Assembly (NCBI GenBank): GCA_035547915.1
Contig: DASZTS010000007.1
Location: 89,395-153,394 of the forward strand
Direction: 5' to 3'
DNA: 64,000 nucleotides
Source of the DNA: DASSFG01 sp035547915
Lineage (GTDB): Bacteria > Planctomycetota > Planctomycetia > Pirellulales > JAICIG01
The position numbers and the translations under genes were made by a program. The number at the start of each line of letters is the position of its first letter. Positions within the stretch are counted from its first letter, which is position 1. Below the pieces are notes generated by a model. It did not search any database. It saw only the letters and a program-made list of their open reading frames with translations, and had not been told where the DNA came from. Shown in pieces: positions 51,181 to 61,635 of this stretch.

Positions 51181-52212
51181 ATGCCGTATCCTCACCGAAT
51201 CCGTCTGCGTGGTCCGTGGCAGTTCGAGACGCTGGCCCGTTATGCTTCCGCCGCGCAGGAGGGCGCTACGGCGCAGGGCGAGCCGCCGGGCGCCGGCCGC
51301 ACGACCGTGCCCTCGGACTGGGGCGATGTGTTGGGCGCCGACTTTCGCGGCGTGGTGCGCTATGCACGCCGGTTCAATCCGCCGGCATCGCTCGATGCCC
51401 ATGAGCGTCTATGGCTGGTCGTCGATGGCGTCGATGCACGGGGCAGCGTCTCGCTCAACGGCAACCAGCTCGGCAACGTCGAGGGTTACGCGGTGCAGGC
51501 GAGCTTCGATATCACAAGCCTCGTAGCGGCACGCAACGAGTTGCAGCTCGATGTCGAATTGCCGGTCGAGGCCTCTCCAGGCGGCGCGCCCTTGCGGCCC
51601 GGCCGCGAAACGATGCCGGGTGGACCGGTCGGAGAGGTCTGGCTGGAGGTGCGATCGGAGTGGTTCATCGATCGGCTGGCGATCTGGAGCGTCGCCGATT
51701 CGCTACCAGCTTTCGTTGCCCACGGTCGACTCGCCGGCGACGCGGCCGGCGCTCGCCTCGCCGTAGTCATCAGCGGTTGCCAGCGCGAGCTGGCCTATAT
51801 CGAGGCCACAGACGGTGAGGATTTTGAAGTTTCTTTCCAGGCCGGCGATTTTCCAAAATGGACCTGCCTCGCGCCGCAACTCGCACCCGTCGAAGTGAAA
51901 CTGCTCTCGGGTGGAGCCTCGGTATGGCAGACACAGATCGAAACCAGCTTCCGCGCCGCTCAGACAAACGACGCTCTTACGTACCTCGCTCGAATCCTAC
52001 CCGAGGCCGATTACGCGGATTTTGACCGCCGTGGTGCGTCCATCGTGCAGCAAGTTCCGCTCGCTTGGGCCGACAAGGTCTGCCCCCGCCTGGCGCATCA
52101 CCCCGCCATCGTCGCTTGGTCGGTAGAGGCCGGAGAGCAACTTCCCGCGGCGGCTACGTGCGGGCGTTCATGGTGCGCGGCGCCAATGCACGGCATACCG
52201 AGCGATCGGTAA
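51181..52212 (+). CDS. GH2-like sugar-binding beta-sandwich protein
   Basis: This 343-residue protein has the jelly-roll domain of family 2 glycoside hydrolases: RIRLRGPWQFE at the start, VPSDWGDVLGADFRGVVRYARRFN, LWLVVDGVDARGSVSLNGNQLGNVEGY and FDITSLVAARNELQLDVEL. A further beta-rich half follows. No catalytic TIM barrel or acid/base Glu is found and the product is much shorter than a beta-galactosidase, so it probably binds sugar or is a remnant. It is divergent from the GH15 gene, with 258 bases between the two starts and no clear promoters. The frame also opens at 51139/51151. Confidence 0.65.
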   Translation: MPYPHRIRLRGPWQFETLARYASAAQEGATAQGEPPGAGRTTVPSDWGDVLGADFRGVVRYARRFNPPASLDAHERLWLVVDGVDARGSVSLNGNQLGNVEGYAVQASFDITSLVAARNELQLDVELPVEASPGGAPLRPGRETMPGGPVGEVWLEVRSEWFIDRLAIWSVADSLPAFVAHGRLAGDAAGARLAVVISGCQRELAYIEATDGEDFEVSFQAGDFPKWTCLAPQLAPVEVKLLSGGASVWQTQIETSFRAAQTNDALTYLARILPEADYADFDRRGASIVQQVPLAWADKVCPRLAHHPAIVAWSVEAGEQLPAAATCGRSWCAAPMHGIPSDR

Positions 52213-52483
52213 AACTGGCACGCATCCTGGGGCCATTGCAGCGCCGAGCCGTTTCGCGCAGGTTTCGCTAGTCTTCCCCATCGACCGGCACGCCCGTTGC
52301 TCCGCTATCTTCCGCAAAATCGGACTAATCGCGTCATTCGTCAAATGCCGAAAGGCCATACAGGGGAGTCGGTGATGCGGCGAGCGTGCGGATCGTCTCC
52401 CGTCGCCGCTTGGCCGGCGTCCCGGCGGCGAATAAGCCGCGTCGAGCATTCGACCGCGACATCGTATTTTGCAGGACCCAACC

Positions 52484-52909
52484 ATGAACAAGTTGATTAC
52501 CGCTGCGGCGTGCACAATGTTCCTCGCCACTGCTCCCGTCTTCGCCCAGTCGCCGCGAGCCGAACAACGAACGGCCCCCGATGCCGACAAGCGTGCGGTC
52601 GACAAGGATAGCGCTTTCGCCAAGAACGGTCCGTCGATGTCGGAAATGACGCCCGAGATGTGGCTCTACACGCAGGAAATGCACCGGCGCGAAGACCCGA
52701 AGGAAGCGGTACGGCGCAAGGCCGAGTTCCGCACGGCGCAGCGCCAACGCCGCATGGCCGCGCGTGAATGGTTCGGCTATTCCAATGCTCGCCCGGCTGT
52801 GAATCCGGACCCGTTCAGCGGCGGTTCTTACTCCGCGCATTGGTCGGCCAACAATGCCATGCGTCCCGATCAGTGGATCGGTAACAGCCGCGCCGCCGTT
52901 CGCCGATAG
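52484..52909 (+). CDS. small secreted protein of unknown function
   Basis: A 141-residue protein with a clear signal peptide (NKLITAAACTMFLATAPVFAQ). The mature part is polar and rich in Arg, Met and Ala: MSEMTPEMWLYTQEMHRREDPKEAVRRKAEFRTAQRQRRMAAREWFGYSNARP, then NPDPFSGGSYSAHWSANNAMRPDQW. The helix-rich middle and the aromatic C-terminus recall small planctomycete exported proteins without assigned role. The ATG at 52484 precedes the signal directly; an in-frame TTG-type start upstream is not needed. The 271 bases upstream show no gene. Confidence 0.75.
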   Translation: MNKLITAAACTMFLATAPVFAQSPRAEQRTAPDADKRAVDKDSAFAKNGPSMSEMTPEMWLYTQEMHRREDPKEAVRRKAEFRTAQRQRRMAAREWFGYSNARPAVNPDPFSGGSYSAHWSANNAMRPDQWIGNSRAAVRR

Positions 52910-53013
52910 CGCGAGACGATCACGGGGCGACTGTCAAAAGAAAGCCGCTGGGGCAGGGCTCGCGTATAGCGATGGGCGCCGGACGTCTTGCACGTCCGCA
53001 GCGCCCATTTTCG

Positions 53014-53199
53014 TTAGCGGCTCTTCTTGGCCTTCTTTGGGGCGGCCTTCTTGGCGGCCTTTTTCACAGGCGCCTTCTTAGCGGTCTTGGCCGCCGTGCC
53101 GGCGGAAGCTGCTGCACCGCTGGTCTTCTTGCCGAAGACGCTTTCCCAGTTCTTCGAGAACTCGGGGCTCGGTCCTGAACGTACAATCGGTCCCGACAT
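53014..53199 (-). CDS. small Lys/Ala-rich histone H1-like protein
   Basis: A 61-residue protein. The first half (SGPIVRSGPSPEFSKNWESVFGKK) is an ordinary conserved-looking segment; the second half is a run of AKKAPVKKAAKKAAPKKAKKS, like the tails of bacterial histone H1-like proteins. It probably binds DNA or RNA by charge. It is short, but the bias is confined to the C-terminus and the N-terminal block looks like a conserved planctomycete motif. It is convergent with the secreted-protein gene and divergent from the WD40 gene. Confidence 0.7.
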   Translation of the reverse strand: MSGPIVRSGPSPEFSKNWESVFGKKTSGAAASAGTAAKTAKKAPVKKAAKKAAPKKAKKSR

Positions 53200-53386
53200 G
53201 GTCGCTACGACTCCTCATCCGTGGTGATTTTCGTGTTACGTGGCCCACCATTCTAAAGCGCGTCGCCGGGCGAACAAGTGCCGAGCGGCCGACTTCGCCG
53301 CGCCATCTCGCCCAGGGCGAGTTATACTGGCTGGGGTGCCCATTACGACTTTGGATGCCAATACACGAGCCTCTGGGAGAATCGCC

Positions 53387-54442
53387 ATGCGTCGCCCCTC
53401 GCACGTCAACGTCGGTCGGCTTTCGCTCGCCGCGCTGATGTTCGCTCTGCCACTCGCTGCCAACGCGCAGGAGCAGCAACCGACGGTCGCCACCTACACC
53501 ACGTGGATCACCGGTTTGGCTTTTTCGCCCGATGGCAATACGCTCGCCAGCGTGGGCGGCCAGACCCTCTTGTACCGACCGGGTGAGATCAGGCTTTGGG
53601 ATCCCAACAGCGGACAACTCAAGGCGACATACACGGGCCATAACACGGTCGTGACCGCGGTAGCCTTCAGCCCCGACGGCCAAACGTTGGCCACCGCAGG
53701 CTACGACGGCACACTCAAGCTGTGGAACGTTGCCGATGGCAAGGAGAAAGCGTCGGTCGCGGCGCACCAACATTGGATCATGGGGCTCGCCTATTCCCCC
53801 GACGGGCAGACGCTGGTGACCGCCAGCGAAGACGCGACGGCGAAGCTTTGGAACGTTACCGTCACACCGCCCGCCGAAAAGCTGGCGCTCAAGGGGCACA
53901 TGGGTGCTGTGATGGGCGTGGCCTATGCGGCCGACGGCCAATCCGTCGCCACCGCCAGTGGCGACAAGACGGCCATCGTCTGGAACCCGACGAACGGTGA
54001 AGTGATCAAGAAGCTCGAAGGCCATACGGACGCGGTGTCGGCCGTAGCCTTCGTGCTCGACGGCAAAACGCTGGCCACCGGCAGTCACGATCGCACCGTG
54101 AAACTCTGGAACATCGCCGAAGGGAAAGAGATTGCGACGCTCGCCGGACATCACAACTGGATCGGTTCGATCCGCGCCTCGTCAGACGGCAAGGCACTGG
54201 CCTCGGCCAGTCACGACCGCACGGTCAAGTTGTGGAACCTTGAAACGAAGCAAGAGACGGCGACGCTCAAGGCCTACAAGAGCACCGTGTGGGCCGTTGC
54301 GTTCTCGCCCGTCGCGCAGTTGCTGGCCACGGGGAGCCACAGCGATTCTTTGACGATCTGGCGGCAAGGCTGGGTCGAATCGTTCCCCCATGTGGCGCCA
54401 CCTGCCCAGCCCGGCAACGTAACTGCCAGCGCGGCAAAGTAG
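53387..54442 (+). CDS. secreted WD40-repeat protein
   Basis: A 351-residue beta-propeller with a signal peptide (LSLAALMFALPLAANAQ) and seven WD40-type blades. Blades follow the pattern VTAVAFSPDGQTLATAGYDGTLKLWNVADG, with others at IMGLAYSPDGQTLVTASEDATAKLWNV, VSAVAFVLDGKTLATGSHDRTVKLWN and KALASASHDRTVKLWN. GGGAG lies seven bases before the ATG at 53387. Planctomycete WD40 proteins of this kind are often exported and act as binding platforms; the ligand is unknown. Confidence 0.9.
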   Translation: MRRPSHVNVGRLSLAALMFALPLAANAQEQQPTVATYTTWITGLAFSPDGNTLASVGGQTLLYRPGEIRLWDPNSGQLKATYTGHNTVVTAVAFSPDGQTLATAGYDGTLKLWNVADGKEKASVAAHQHWIMGLAYSPDGQTLVTASEDATAKLWNVTVTPPAEKLALKGHMGAVMGVAYAADGQSVATASGDKTAIVWNPTNGEVIKKLEGHTDAVSAVAFVLDGKTLATGSHDRTVKLWNIAEGKEIATLAGHHNWIGSIRASSDGKALASASHDRTVKLWNLETKQETATLKAYKSTVWAVAFSPVAQLLATGSHSDSLTIWRQGWVESFPHVAPPAQPGNVTASAAK

Positions 54443-54742
54443 TTTCGGATCAGGCAGCCATCGCGGTTGTCAGCCGTTGCTTTGTCAGCCGTTGCCGCGC
54501 CGCACTGGCGCGGTGTAGTGGCTCCATAGCCCAGACCGATCGCGCTCGTTTCCACCCGTCTGCTCATCACGTCGGCAACGATTCTGTGACGACGTTGAAA
54601 AGTTGAAAGATCGCCTCGGTGCGGCCTGAAAGACCACACACTTGGGACGATGTGGCGTCGGTGTGGCATCATGGCGGACATCCGCCCCACACGTCTTTTC
54701 GGTCGCCGTAGGCGAGAACGGCGAATCGACTAAAATGCGCCC
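54443..54742. other. intergenic region upstream of the STN-like gene
   Basis: No gene is seen in these 300 bases. A duplicated GTCAGCCGTTGC (near 54468 and 54486) is a short direct repeat. A -10-like TAAAAT ends six bases before the next ATG at 54743, but no good -35 is visible. Confidence 0.4.
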
Positions 54743-55507
54743 ATGACCCGACTGTTTCAGTTCAGCGTGAGGACGTTGATGTGGTTGACGGTGGTCGTGG
54801 CCGCTTTCTTAGGTGGCACGCGGTCGGAGCGATTCCTGAAACAGGGTCGCCCCTACCCAATGGAAAGGAGGATATGGGTTGCGCTCGATGAGCAGACCAG
54901 CCTCGACTTCAACGAGCAGCCGCTTCGCGACGTGCTCGAATACCTCAAACAGCGTCACGACTTCTTAATTACGATAGACGAAGGGGCCCTCCGTGACGTT
55001 GGAGTGCGGAGTGACTCGCCGGTTACGTGCAGCTTTAGTGGGCCCCTACACTCTGCCTTGGATCTACTGCTTAACGATCTCGGCCTAACCTATGAGATCG
55101 GCAGCGGAGTTCTCACGGTCACGAGGATGCAACCGGCTTATCCCTGGTTCCGCTTCCAAACGTTGCTATGGGGCGCGGCCGCGGTCGTTGCGTTTGCGGG
55201 CGGAGCCACGTTTGCGTGGAAGCGTGGACACCGGGCAACGGCCGCGGCTCCGCCCACCGGCCCCGACAGGTCGAATAGCCCCATGCGGCGCCAATTCTTC
55301 TTCAAGACGATGCTGTGGTTGATCGTCGTGGCGGGCGCGTTGTGGACCGGAATGTGGTGGCCGGCAATCGCGCCTGCATGGGGCAAGCCATCGTATGAAG
55401 AGCCGCGCTACGGTTGGGGAAAGTTTCGTTGGTGGACTGGGCGGGTGGAAGTGGTCAAATGGATCCCTGATAGCGCGATGACTACCCCAGATTCTTCACC
55501 ACACTAA
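54743..55507 (+). CDS. membrane protein with secretin/TonB short N-terminal (STN)-like domain
   Basis: A 254-residue protein. The N-terminus RLFQFSVRTLMWLTVVVAAFLGG is the planctomycete membrane leader. Residues about 50-125 read SLDFNEQPLRDVLEYLKQRHDFLITID to LDLLLNDLGLTYEIGSGVLTVT, the STN/secretin-N type fold seen in many planctomycete proteins. A second helix (LLWGAAAVVAFAGGATFAW) follows, and then a third segment MRRQFFFKTMLWLIVVAGALWTGMWW that again looks like a leader. The last part may therefore derive from a fused neighbour gene. No catalytic motif is present. A -10-like TAAAAT lies six bases before the ATG. Confidence 0.75.
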   Translation: MTRLFQFSVRTLMWLTVVVAAFLGGTRSERFLKQGRPYPMERRIWVALDEQTSLDFNEQPLRDVLEYLKQRHDFLITIDEGALRDVGVRSDSPVTCSFSGPLHSALDLLLNDLGLTYEIGSGVLTVTRMQPAYPWFRFQTLLWGAAAVVAFAGGATFAWKRGHRATAAAPPTGPDRSNSPMRRQFFFKTMLWLIVVAGALWTGMWWPAIAPAWGKPSYEEPRYGWGKFRWWTGRVEVVKWIPDSAMTTPDSSPH

Positions 55508-55546
55508 TAGCCCACTACCGAAAGTAGGATACTTTCCGGCGGAAGA

Positions 55547-55575
55547 TTGCTCGCGCCGGGAGCAGGGGCTACAAT
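55547..55575 (+). promoter_or_regulatory. candidate promoter of the 55582 open frame
   Basis: TTGCTC at 55547-55552, a 17-base spacer and TACAAT at 55570-55575 form a good housekeeping-type promoter. The ATG is six bases after the -10, suggesting a leaderless transcript. Confidence 0.5.
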
Positions 55576-55581
55576 CAGGTC

Positions 55582-55965
55582 ATGCAACGGTCGGCGTGGC
55601 TATTCTATCTAGTCTGCGTTTCGTCGATTGCCAGCAGCCTGCACAACTGGCAAGAGGGCCCCTTCGGCGAGACATCGCACCAGCCGTTCGCGCTGAGCCT
55701 TGCGACGGTTCCGGCAAGTCCTGCGACCTCGCCCGCGGACGGAAGCAACTCCGCCCTCAGCGAAGGGGTCGGTGGCCGTCAGTTCCTGCTCCGCGAAAAC
55801 ACCTCTCGTTCCCTGAGGGCGCAGCGCACCAAGGCGATTGGGCGTGCGGAATGCCTGTCGCGCACCGGTCTGCGACCCGGTGGGGCAGAAAGACGCTGTT
55901 CGTTGCTGTGGGTGCACACCTGCAGCGTGTCGTTGTCCGAGCGACATGTTCGGCTCCAGATCTGA
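55582..55965 (+). CDS. possible small exported protein
   Basis: A 127-residue open frame with a hydrophobic N-terminus (RSAWLFYLVCVSSIASSL) that could be a signal peptide, then Ser/Ala/Arg-rich sequence of no known family. The promoter directly upstream favours expression. The C-terminal half is Arg/Ser-rich and overlaps other open frames, so the gene may be decayed or shorter than drawn. The interval 55966-56128 shows nothing else. Confidence 0.35.
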   Translation: MQRSAWLFYLVCVSSIASSLHNWQEGPFGETSHQPFALSLATVPASPATSPADGSNSALSEGVGGRQFLLRENTSRSLRAQRTKAIGRAECLSRTGLRPGGAERRCSLLWVHTCSVSLSERHVRLQI

Positions 55966-56128
55966 TTCGGCTCCTTCTCTTGGACGTGGTTGATCGTCCT
56001 GCGGCTGCGCCGACCGCTTGGCCACGCACGCCCCGCGTTAAGCATCTGCGGAAGGTCGTGCGCGGTATCGAGCCCTCGCAAGCCGCGGGATGCCCGCTTA
56101 CCCCTTCTTGGAGCCGAGGTCTTTATTT

Positions 56129-56443
56129 ATGGCAGGAACAACCTGTGAAGTGCCGGCGACCGGAACCGCTGGCGATGTGAGAGCCGCTGGCGATGTGAAA
56201 CACGTGGTCGGCGAACACCCGCCTGCCGCGCCTGGCAAAACGGCTGGCGGTGCGGAGCAACCGGCATCCGCCAACGCGCTCGATCGGCGCCGCCAACCCG
56301 GTGCACCTCTTCGAGCGGGTGTCATCGAGACGAATCGCCAGCGCCTTCACGCGCATTGGGGCGACATCCTCGTGATACTGACGTTCGCCGCCTTGGCGTA
56401 CATTCTGCCGGTTCTCGCCTGGCGCGCATGGTACGGGCCCTGA
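56129..56443 (+). CDS. small protein with a C-terminal membrane anchor
   Basis: A 104-residue protein: a polar, Ala/Gly-rich N-terminal region (TGTAGDVRAAGDVKHVVGEHPP), then NRQRLHAHWGDILVILTFAALAYILPVLAWRAWYGP, which is one transmembrane helix at the very end. No family is recognised. The ATG at 56129 lacks a clear ribosome-binding site. Repeat copy 3 lies 60 bases downstream of the stop, consistent with a 3' end there. Confidence 0.5.
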   Translation: MAGTTCEVPATGTAGDVRAAGDVKHVVGEHPPAAPGKTAGGAEQPASANALDRRRQPGAPLRAGVIETNRQRLHAHWGDILVILTFAALAYILPVLAWRAWYGP

Positions 56444-56502
56444 GAGCGGCCGACAGACGAAAGCTCGACCTCACGGGCAAAATCGACCAATTGCGCCGTG
56501 AT

Positions 56503-56606
56503 TTAGAGCAACCGGCGGAATCGGATAGAGCTCCACAAGATCGGCGTTCCACGGCCGATTTTTCGCCTACGGCGCTCCCGCTTCCGGGGTTTGTCAGCCG
56601 CTCCTA
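56503..56606. repeat. dispersed ~104-bp terminal-inverted-repeat element, copy 3
   Basis: It opens TTAGAGC and closes GCTCCTA. The inner hairpin ATCGGC/GCCGAT with a T run is kept, while the left arm has drifted (ACCGGCGGAATCGGA instead of ACCGACAAAACCGGA). It lies between the small anchored protein and the histidine kinase gene. Confidence 0.8.
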
Positions 56607-56820
56607 GCGGTCTCTGGACGGTGCATCCACTGGCCTTGCTCCGGCCGAAGAAGCGGTGGTACACTCCGCCTCCCTTTTGCCAACCGCTGATACTGCCGAT
56701 CGCCGGCGGCATCGGACCGATCACGCTCGGCATCAGGATGGCATGGCGGCCTTGGTTAGGGTCGCTCGCAACGACGTAGAGGCGGCCTCGAAGGGCCATC
56801 CAGCCGACAGGAGGCCGCTT

Positions 56821-58423
56821 GTGCTTTCCAGATGGCCAATCCGAAAGAAACTTGCACTCTGCCTGGTGCTACTGCTCGTCATGGTGGGCACTTTGGGCTG
56901 GGGGGGCATTTTCGGCCTCTACGCCTACCGTTCCTTGGTGCGCAGCCTGAGTCGGCGCGTGCCCGAACTGCCGCTCGCCGATACGCTCAGCCAACGCGTC
57001 GGCGACCTGCGTGTCGCCCTGAGCGACGATGCACCGCTCGTGCAGGCCGCGCAGACCGCCGGTCACCCGGGAGCCTATCAGATCGATGCGCCCCTGGTGC
57101 TCTTTGCGCGACAGGAATTCGAAACGGGTCTCGAAAACGTCAAACTCTCGCTCCATCGGTATCGCAACCAGCTCGTCAACAACCCCGACCAATCGGGTCA
57201 GATCAGCGATAGCCGGCAGGAATGGGAGACGGTGCATGAAATCGATGCCCTGCTCAAGCAGATCGACACCACGATTCACGACCCGTCGTGGCTGCTCGAC
57301 GAACCCAAACGTGGCGACCTGAAACGCGATCTCGATGCGCTTCAGCTCCTGGCGGCGCGCCTGCCCAACTACCTCTACGACGGCATCAACGAATCGACGA
57401 GCGAAGCCAAGCTGCAATATCGCCGGCTGCTCACGCTGAGTTGGACGACGTGCGGTGCGGCCGCCCTACTGCTCGGCCTGTTCGTCCACCTCTTCTATCG
57501 CTGGGTGTTCCGGCCGCTGCGGATTCTCATCAACGGCTCGCGCAAGGTCGCTCGGGGGCAATTCAATTACCGCATCCGCTTGCAAACGAACGACGAGATG
57601 TCGGAACTGGCGCGAGCCATGAACGACATGACGGTCCGCTTCCAGGACATCCGCGACGATCTCGATCGTCAGGTGCAGGAGCGGACCAAGCAGGTGGTGC
57701 GCAGCGAGCAACTCGCCAGCATCGGGTTTCTGGCCGCCGGTGTCGCGCACGAGATCAACAACCCGTTGGCGTCGATCGCCATGTGCGCCGAATCGCTCGA
57801 AGGGCGGGTCGGCGCCTTGCTCTCCACGGGCGACGCCGACCAAAAGATCATCGCCGATTACCTGCGCATGATCCAATCCGAGGCCTTCCGTTGCAAGGAG
57901 ATCACGGAGAAGCTGCTCGACTTCTCGCGCATGGGCGAGATGAAGCGACAAGCCACGGACTTGGGTGAATTGGTGCGAGGGGTGATCGACATCATCGGCC
58001 ACGTTCCCAAGTATCACGACAAACACGTCGAGTTCACCGCGGCCGAATCGGTGGTGGTTTCTGCTAATCCGCAGGAGCTGAAACAGGTTGTCCTCAATCT
58101 TTTGGCAAATGGCCTCGATAGCCTGGAACCCAACGGCACCGTGCAAGTGACCGTGCGCCGCCACGCGAACGAGGCCGAGATCGTCTTCGCCGACAACGGC
58201 TGCGGGATGACGGCCGAAGTGCTGGAACATTTGTTTGAACCGTTCTTTACTCGCCGCCGCGGTGGACAGGGCACCGGCCTGGGGCTGTCGATCGTGTTTC
58301 GCATCGTGGAAGACCATGACGGGACGATCGAACCCAAGAGCGACGGGCCCAACCGTGGGTCGACGTTCCGCGTGCGCCTGCCGTTGGCGCCGCCATCCGC
58401 CATCGCCGATAAGGAGAAATCGT

Positions 58424-58443
<20 letters not shown>
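56821..58443 (+). CDS. sensor histidine kinase (HAMP, HisKA, HATPase)
   Basis: A 540-residue membrane kinase. One helix near residues 9-33, a periplasmic sensor region of about 165 residues, a second helix near 200-228, a HAMP segment (FRPLRILINGSRKVARGQFNYRI), the phosphorylated His in GVAHEINNPLASIA (near 309) and an ATPase domain with NLLANGLDSL, DNGCGM and GTGLGLSIVFRIVEDHDGTI. It begins at a GTG with a perfect AGGAGG six bases upstream. Its 3' end overlaps the response regulator by about 20 bases, so the two form one signalling pair. Confidence 0.95.
58411..58426 (+). promoter_or_regulatory. ribosome-binding site before an apparent ATC start codon
   Basis: AAGGAG at 58411-58416 is followed after seven bases by ATC GCT ACC at 58424, exactly where an ATG would be expected. 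It decides the start of the response regulator gene. No ATG, GTG or TTG lies in frame nearby before the receiver domain. Confidence 0.55.
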
Positions 58444-59803
<1,360 letters not shown>

Positions 59804-59808
59804 CGGTG

Positions 59809-61632
59809 ATGCACGATACTTCCGATCAGACGCCCGATCGTCCCACGCGGTGGGATCTGTCGAACGTTTTCTCCAGCCTCTCCGGCGACGACTATCTCGC
59901 CGCCTGCCAGAGCCTGGTAGCGGGGCTCGACGAAATCGAGCAGATCTTCGACCGGCACGGTATTCGGCGGCTCGCCCCGCAGGCACCGAGCGTGGGCCCC
60001 GCATGGATGCAGGCGCTCGCCGACGTGATCGGGCGGCTCAACGACCTGACGCGACTCTACGAAACGCTCGAGGCATTCATCTATGCCTGCGTGTCGACCG
60101 ACAGTTACGATTCGGCAGCCCAGCGGGAGATGTCGAAGCTGGAACTCGTCGACGTGCGGCGACGCAACATCCACGTCCGCCTGCAAGGCTGGATCGGATC
60201 GCTCGGTCATCTCCTGGAGCCCGCGATCGCGGCGAACGACGTTCTCGCGCGGCACCGTTTCTATCTGCTCGAATCGGTCCGCCAGAGCCGTTATTTGATG
60301 ACGGAGGATCTGGAGCTGTTGGCGGCGGAGCTGTGTGTCGATGCCGGAGGCGCCTTCGGCCGGCTTCAAGGCAATGTGACCAGCCAGCTCAAGGTCGAAT
60401 TCGAACGCGACGGGCGCGTCGAGCGTTTGCCCATCACGGTCGTGCGAAATCTCTCGTTCCATCCCGATCCGAACGTCCGCCGCCGGGCGCATGACGCCGA
60501 GATTGCCGGGTGGGAATCGATCAAGACGACCGTGGCGGCCTGCCTCAACGGAGTGAAGGGGACGGCCCTGACACTCGCTCGTCGGCGCGGCCGGCCGTCG
60601 GTGTTGGCGGCGGCGCTCGACGAGAACCGTATCGACCAGCCGACGCTCGACGCCTTGCTCGGCGCGATCCGCACGGCCTTTCCCCTGTTTCGTCGCTACT
60701 TCGCGGCCAAGGCCCACAAACTGGGCAAGAAGCAGCTTGCCTGGTGGGACCTCTTCGCGCCGCTGGGTTCGGCCCACACGACGTTCACGTGGCGGCGGGC
60801 CCGCGATTTCATCGTCGAGCAGTTCGGGACGTTCAGTTCCGAACTGGGCGAGTACGCGGCGACGGCGTTCGATCGCCGTTGGATCGACGGCGAGCCGCGC
60901 GATGGCAAACGAGGCGGGGCCTTTTGCATGGCGGTCGTGGGCGTCGACGAGAGCCGCATCCTGGCCAACTTCGACGGCGGCTTCGAGCAAGTGAGCACGC
61001 TGGCCCACGAGTTGGGGCATGGCTATCACAACCACTGTCAGTCGGGACTCGAACCGCTCCTACGCGGGGCACCTTCCACCCTGGCCGAGACCGCCAGCAT
61101 CTTCTGCGAAACGCTCATTGCCGAAGCGACGCTCGCGCAGTCGAATCACGATGAGCAGGTGATGATCCTCGACGCGCAACTGGGCAACGCGGCACAGGTC
61201 TGCCTCGATATCAGCTCACGATTCCTGTTCGAGTCGAAGGTTCTGGAGACTCGCGCGGCGGGCGAGCTGAGCGCCGATGAGCTGTGCGAACTCATGCTCG
61301 CGGCCCAGCGCGAAACGTATGGCGACGCGATCGATCCGGCGACGTATCATCGTTTCATGTGGTTGTGGAAGCCGCACTACTACAGCTACGAACACAATTT
61401 CTACAACTTCCCCTACGCCTTCGGGCACCTCTTCGGCCTGGGCTTGTTCGCCATCTACCAACGTGAACAAGCCGCTTTCGTCCCCCGCTACCGCGAGCTG
61501 CTCAGGCGGACCGGCCAGGAATATGCCGCCCCCTTGGCGGCCCAGTTCGGCATCGATATCACCACCCTTGAATTCTGGCGACAGAGTCTCTCGATCGTCG
61601 CCGGGCAGGTGGACCGTTTTGAAGCGTTGTGA
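59809..61632 (+). CDS. M3 family oligoendopeptidase
   Basis: A 607-residue zinc metallopeptidase, PepF/oligoendopeptidase-like, cytoplasmic. The zinc motif HELGHGYHNH lies in STLAHELGHGYHNHCQSGL, with the third ligand Glu in TLAETASIFCETLI. The C-terminal part has KPHYYSYEHNFYNFPYAFGHLFGLGLFAIY, typical of the family. It trims short peptides. The ATG at 59809 directly follows a GTG in the same frame; either could start. It is third in line with the two-component genes at a five-base spacing, so it may be co-transcribed. It converges with the EVE gene. Confidence 0.95.
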   Translation: MHDTSDQTPDRPTRWDLSNVFSSLSGDDYLAACQSLVAGLDEIEQIFDRHGIRRLAPQAPSVGPAWMQALADVIGRLNDLTRLYETLEAFIYACVSTDSYDSAAQREMSKLELVDVRRRNIHVRLQGWIGSLGHLLEPAIAANDVLARHRFYLLESVRQSRYLMTEDLELLAAELCVDAGGAFGRLQGNVTSQLKVEFERDGRVERLPITVVRNLSFHPDPNVRRRAHDAEIAGWESIKTTVAACLNGVKGTALTLARRRGRPSVLAAALDENRIDQPTLDALLGAIRTAFPLFRRYFAAKAHKLGKKQLAWWDLFAPLGSAHTTFTWRRARDFIVEQFGTFSSELGEYAATAFDRRWIDGEPRDGKRGGAFCMAVVGVDESRILANFDGGFEQVSTLAHELGHGYHNHCQSGLEPLLRGAPSTLAETASIFCETLIAEATLAQSNHDEQVMILDAQLGNAAQVCLDISSRFLFESKVLETRAAGELSADELCELMLAAQRETYGDAIDPATYHRFMWLWKPHYYSYEHNFYNFPYAFGHLFGLGLFAIYQREQAAFVPRYRELLRRTGQEYAAPLAAQFGIDITTLEFWRQSLSIVAGQVDRFEAL

Positions 61633-61635
61633 CCG

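Noticed and set aside
52065..52271. A frame overlapping the end of the GH2-like gene, suggesting a frameshift
   Set aside because: The product is Arg-rich with no beta-sandwich or hydrolase motif, so there is no evidence that it continues the protein.
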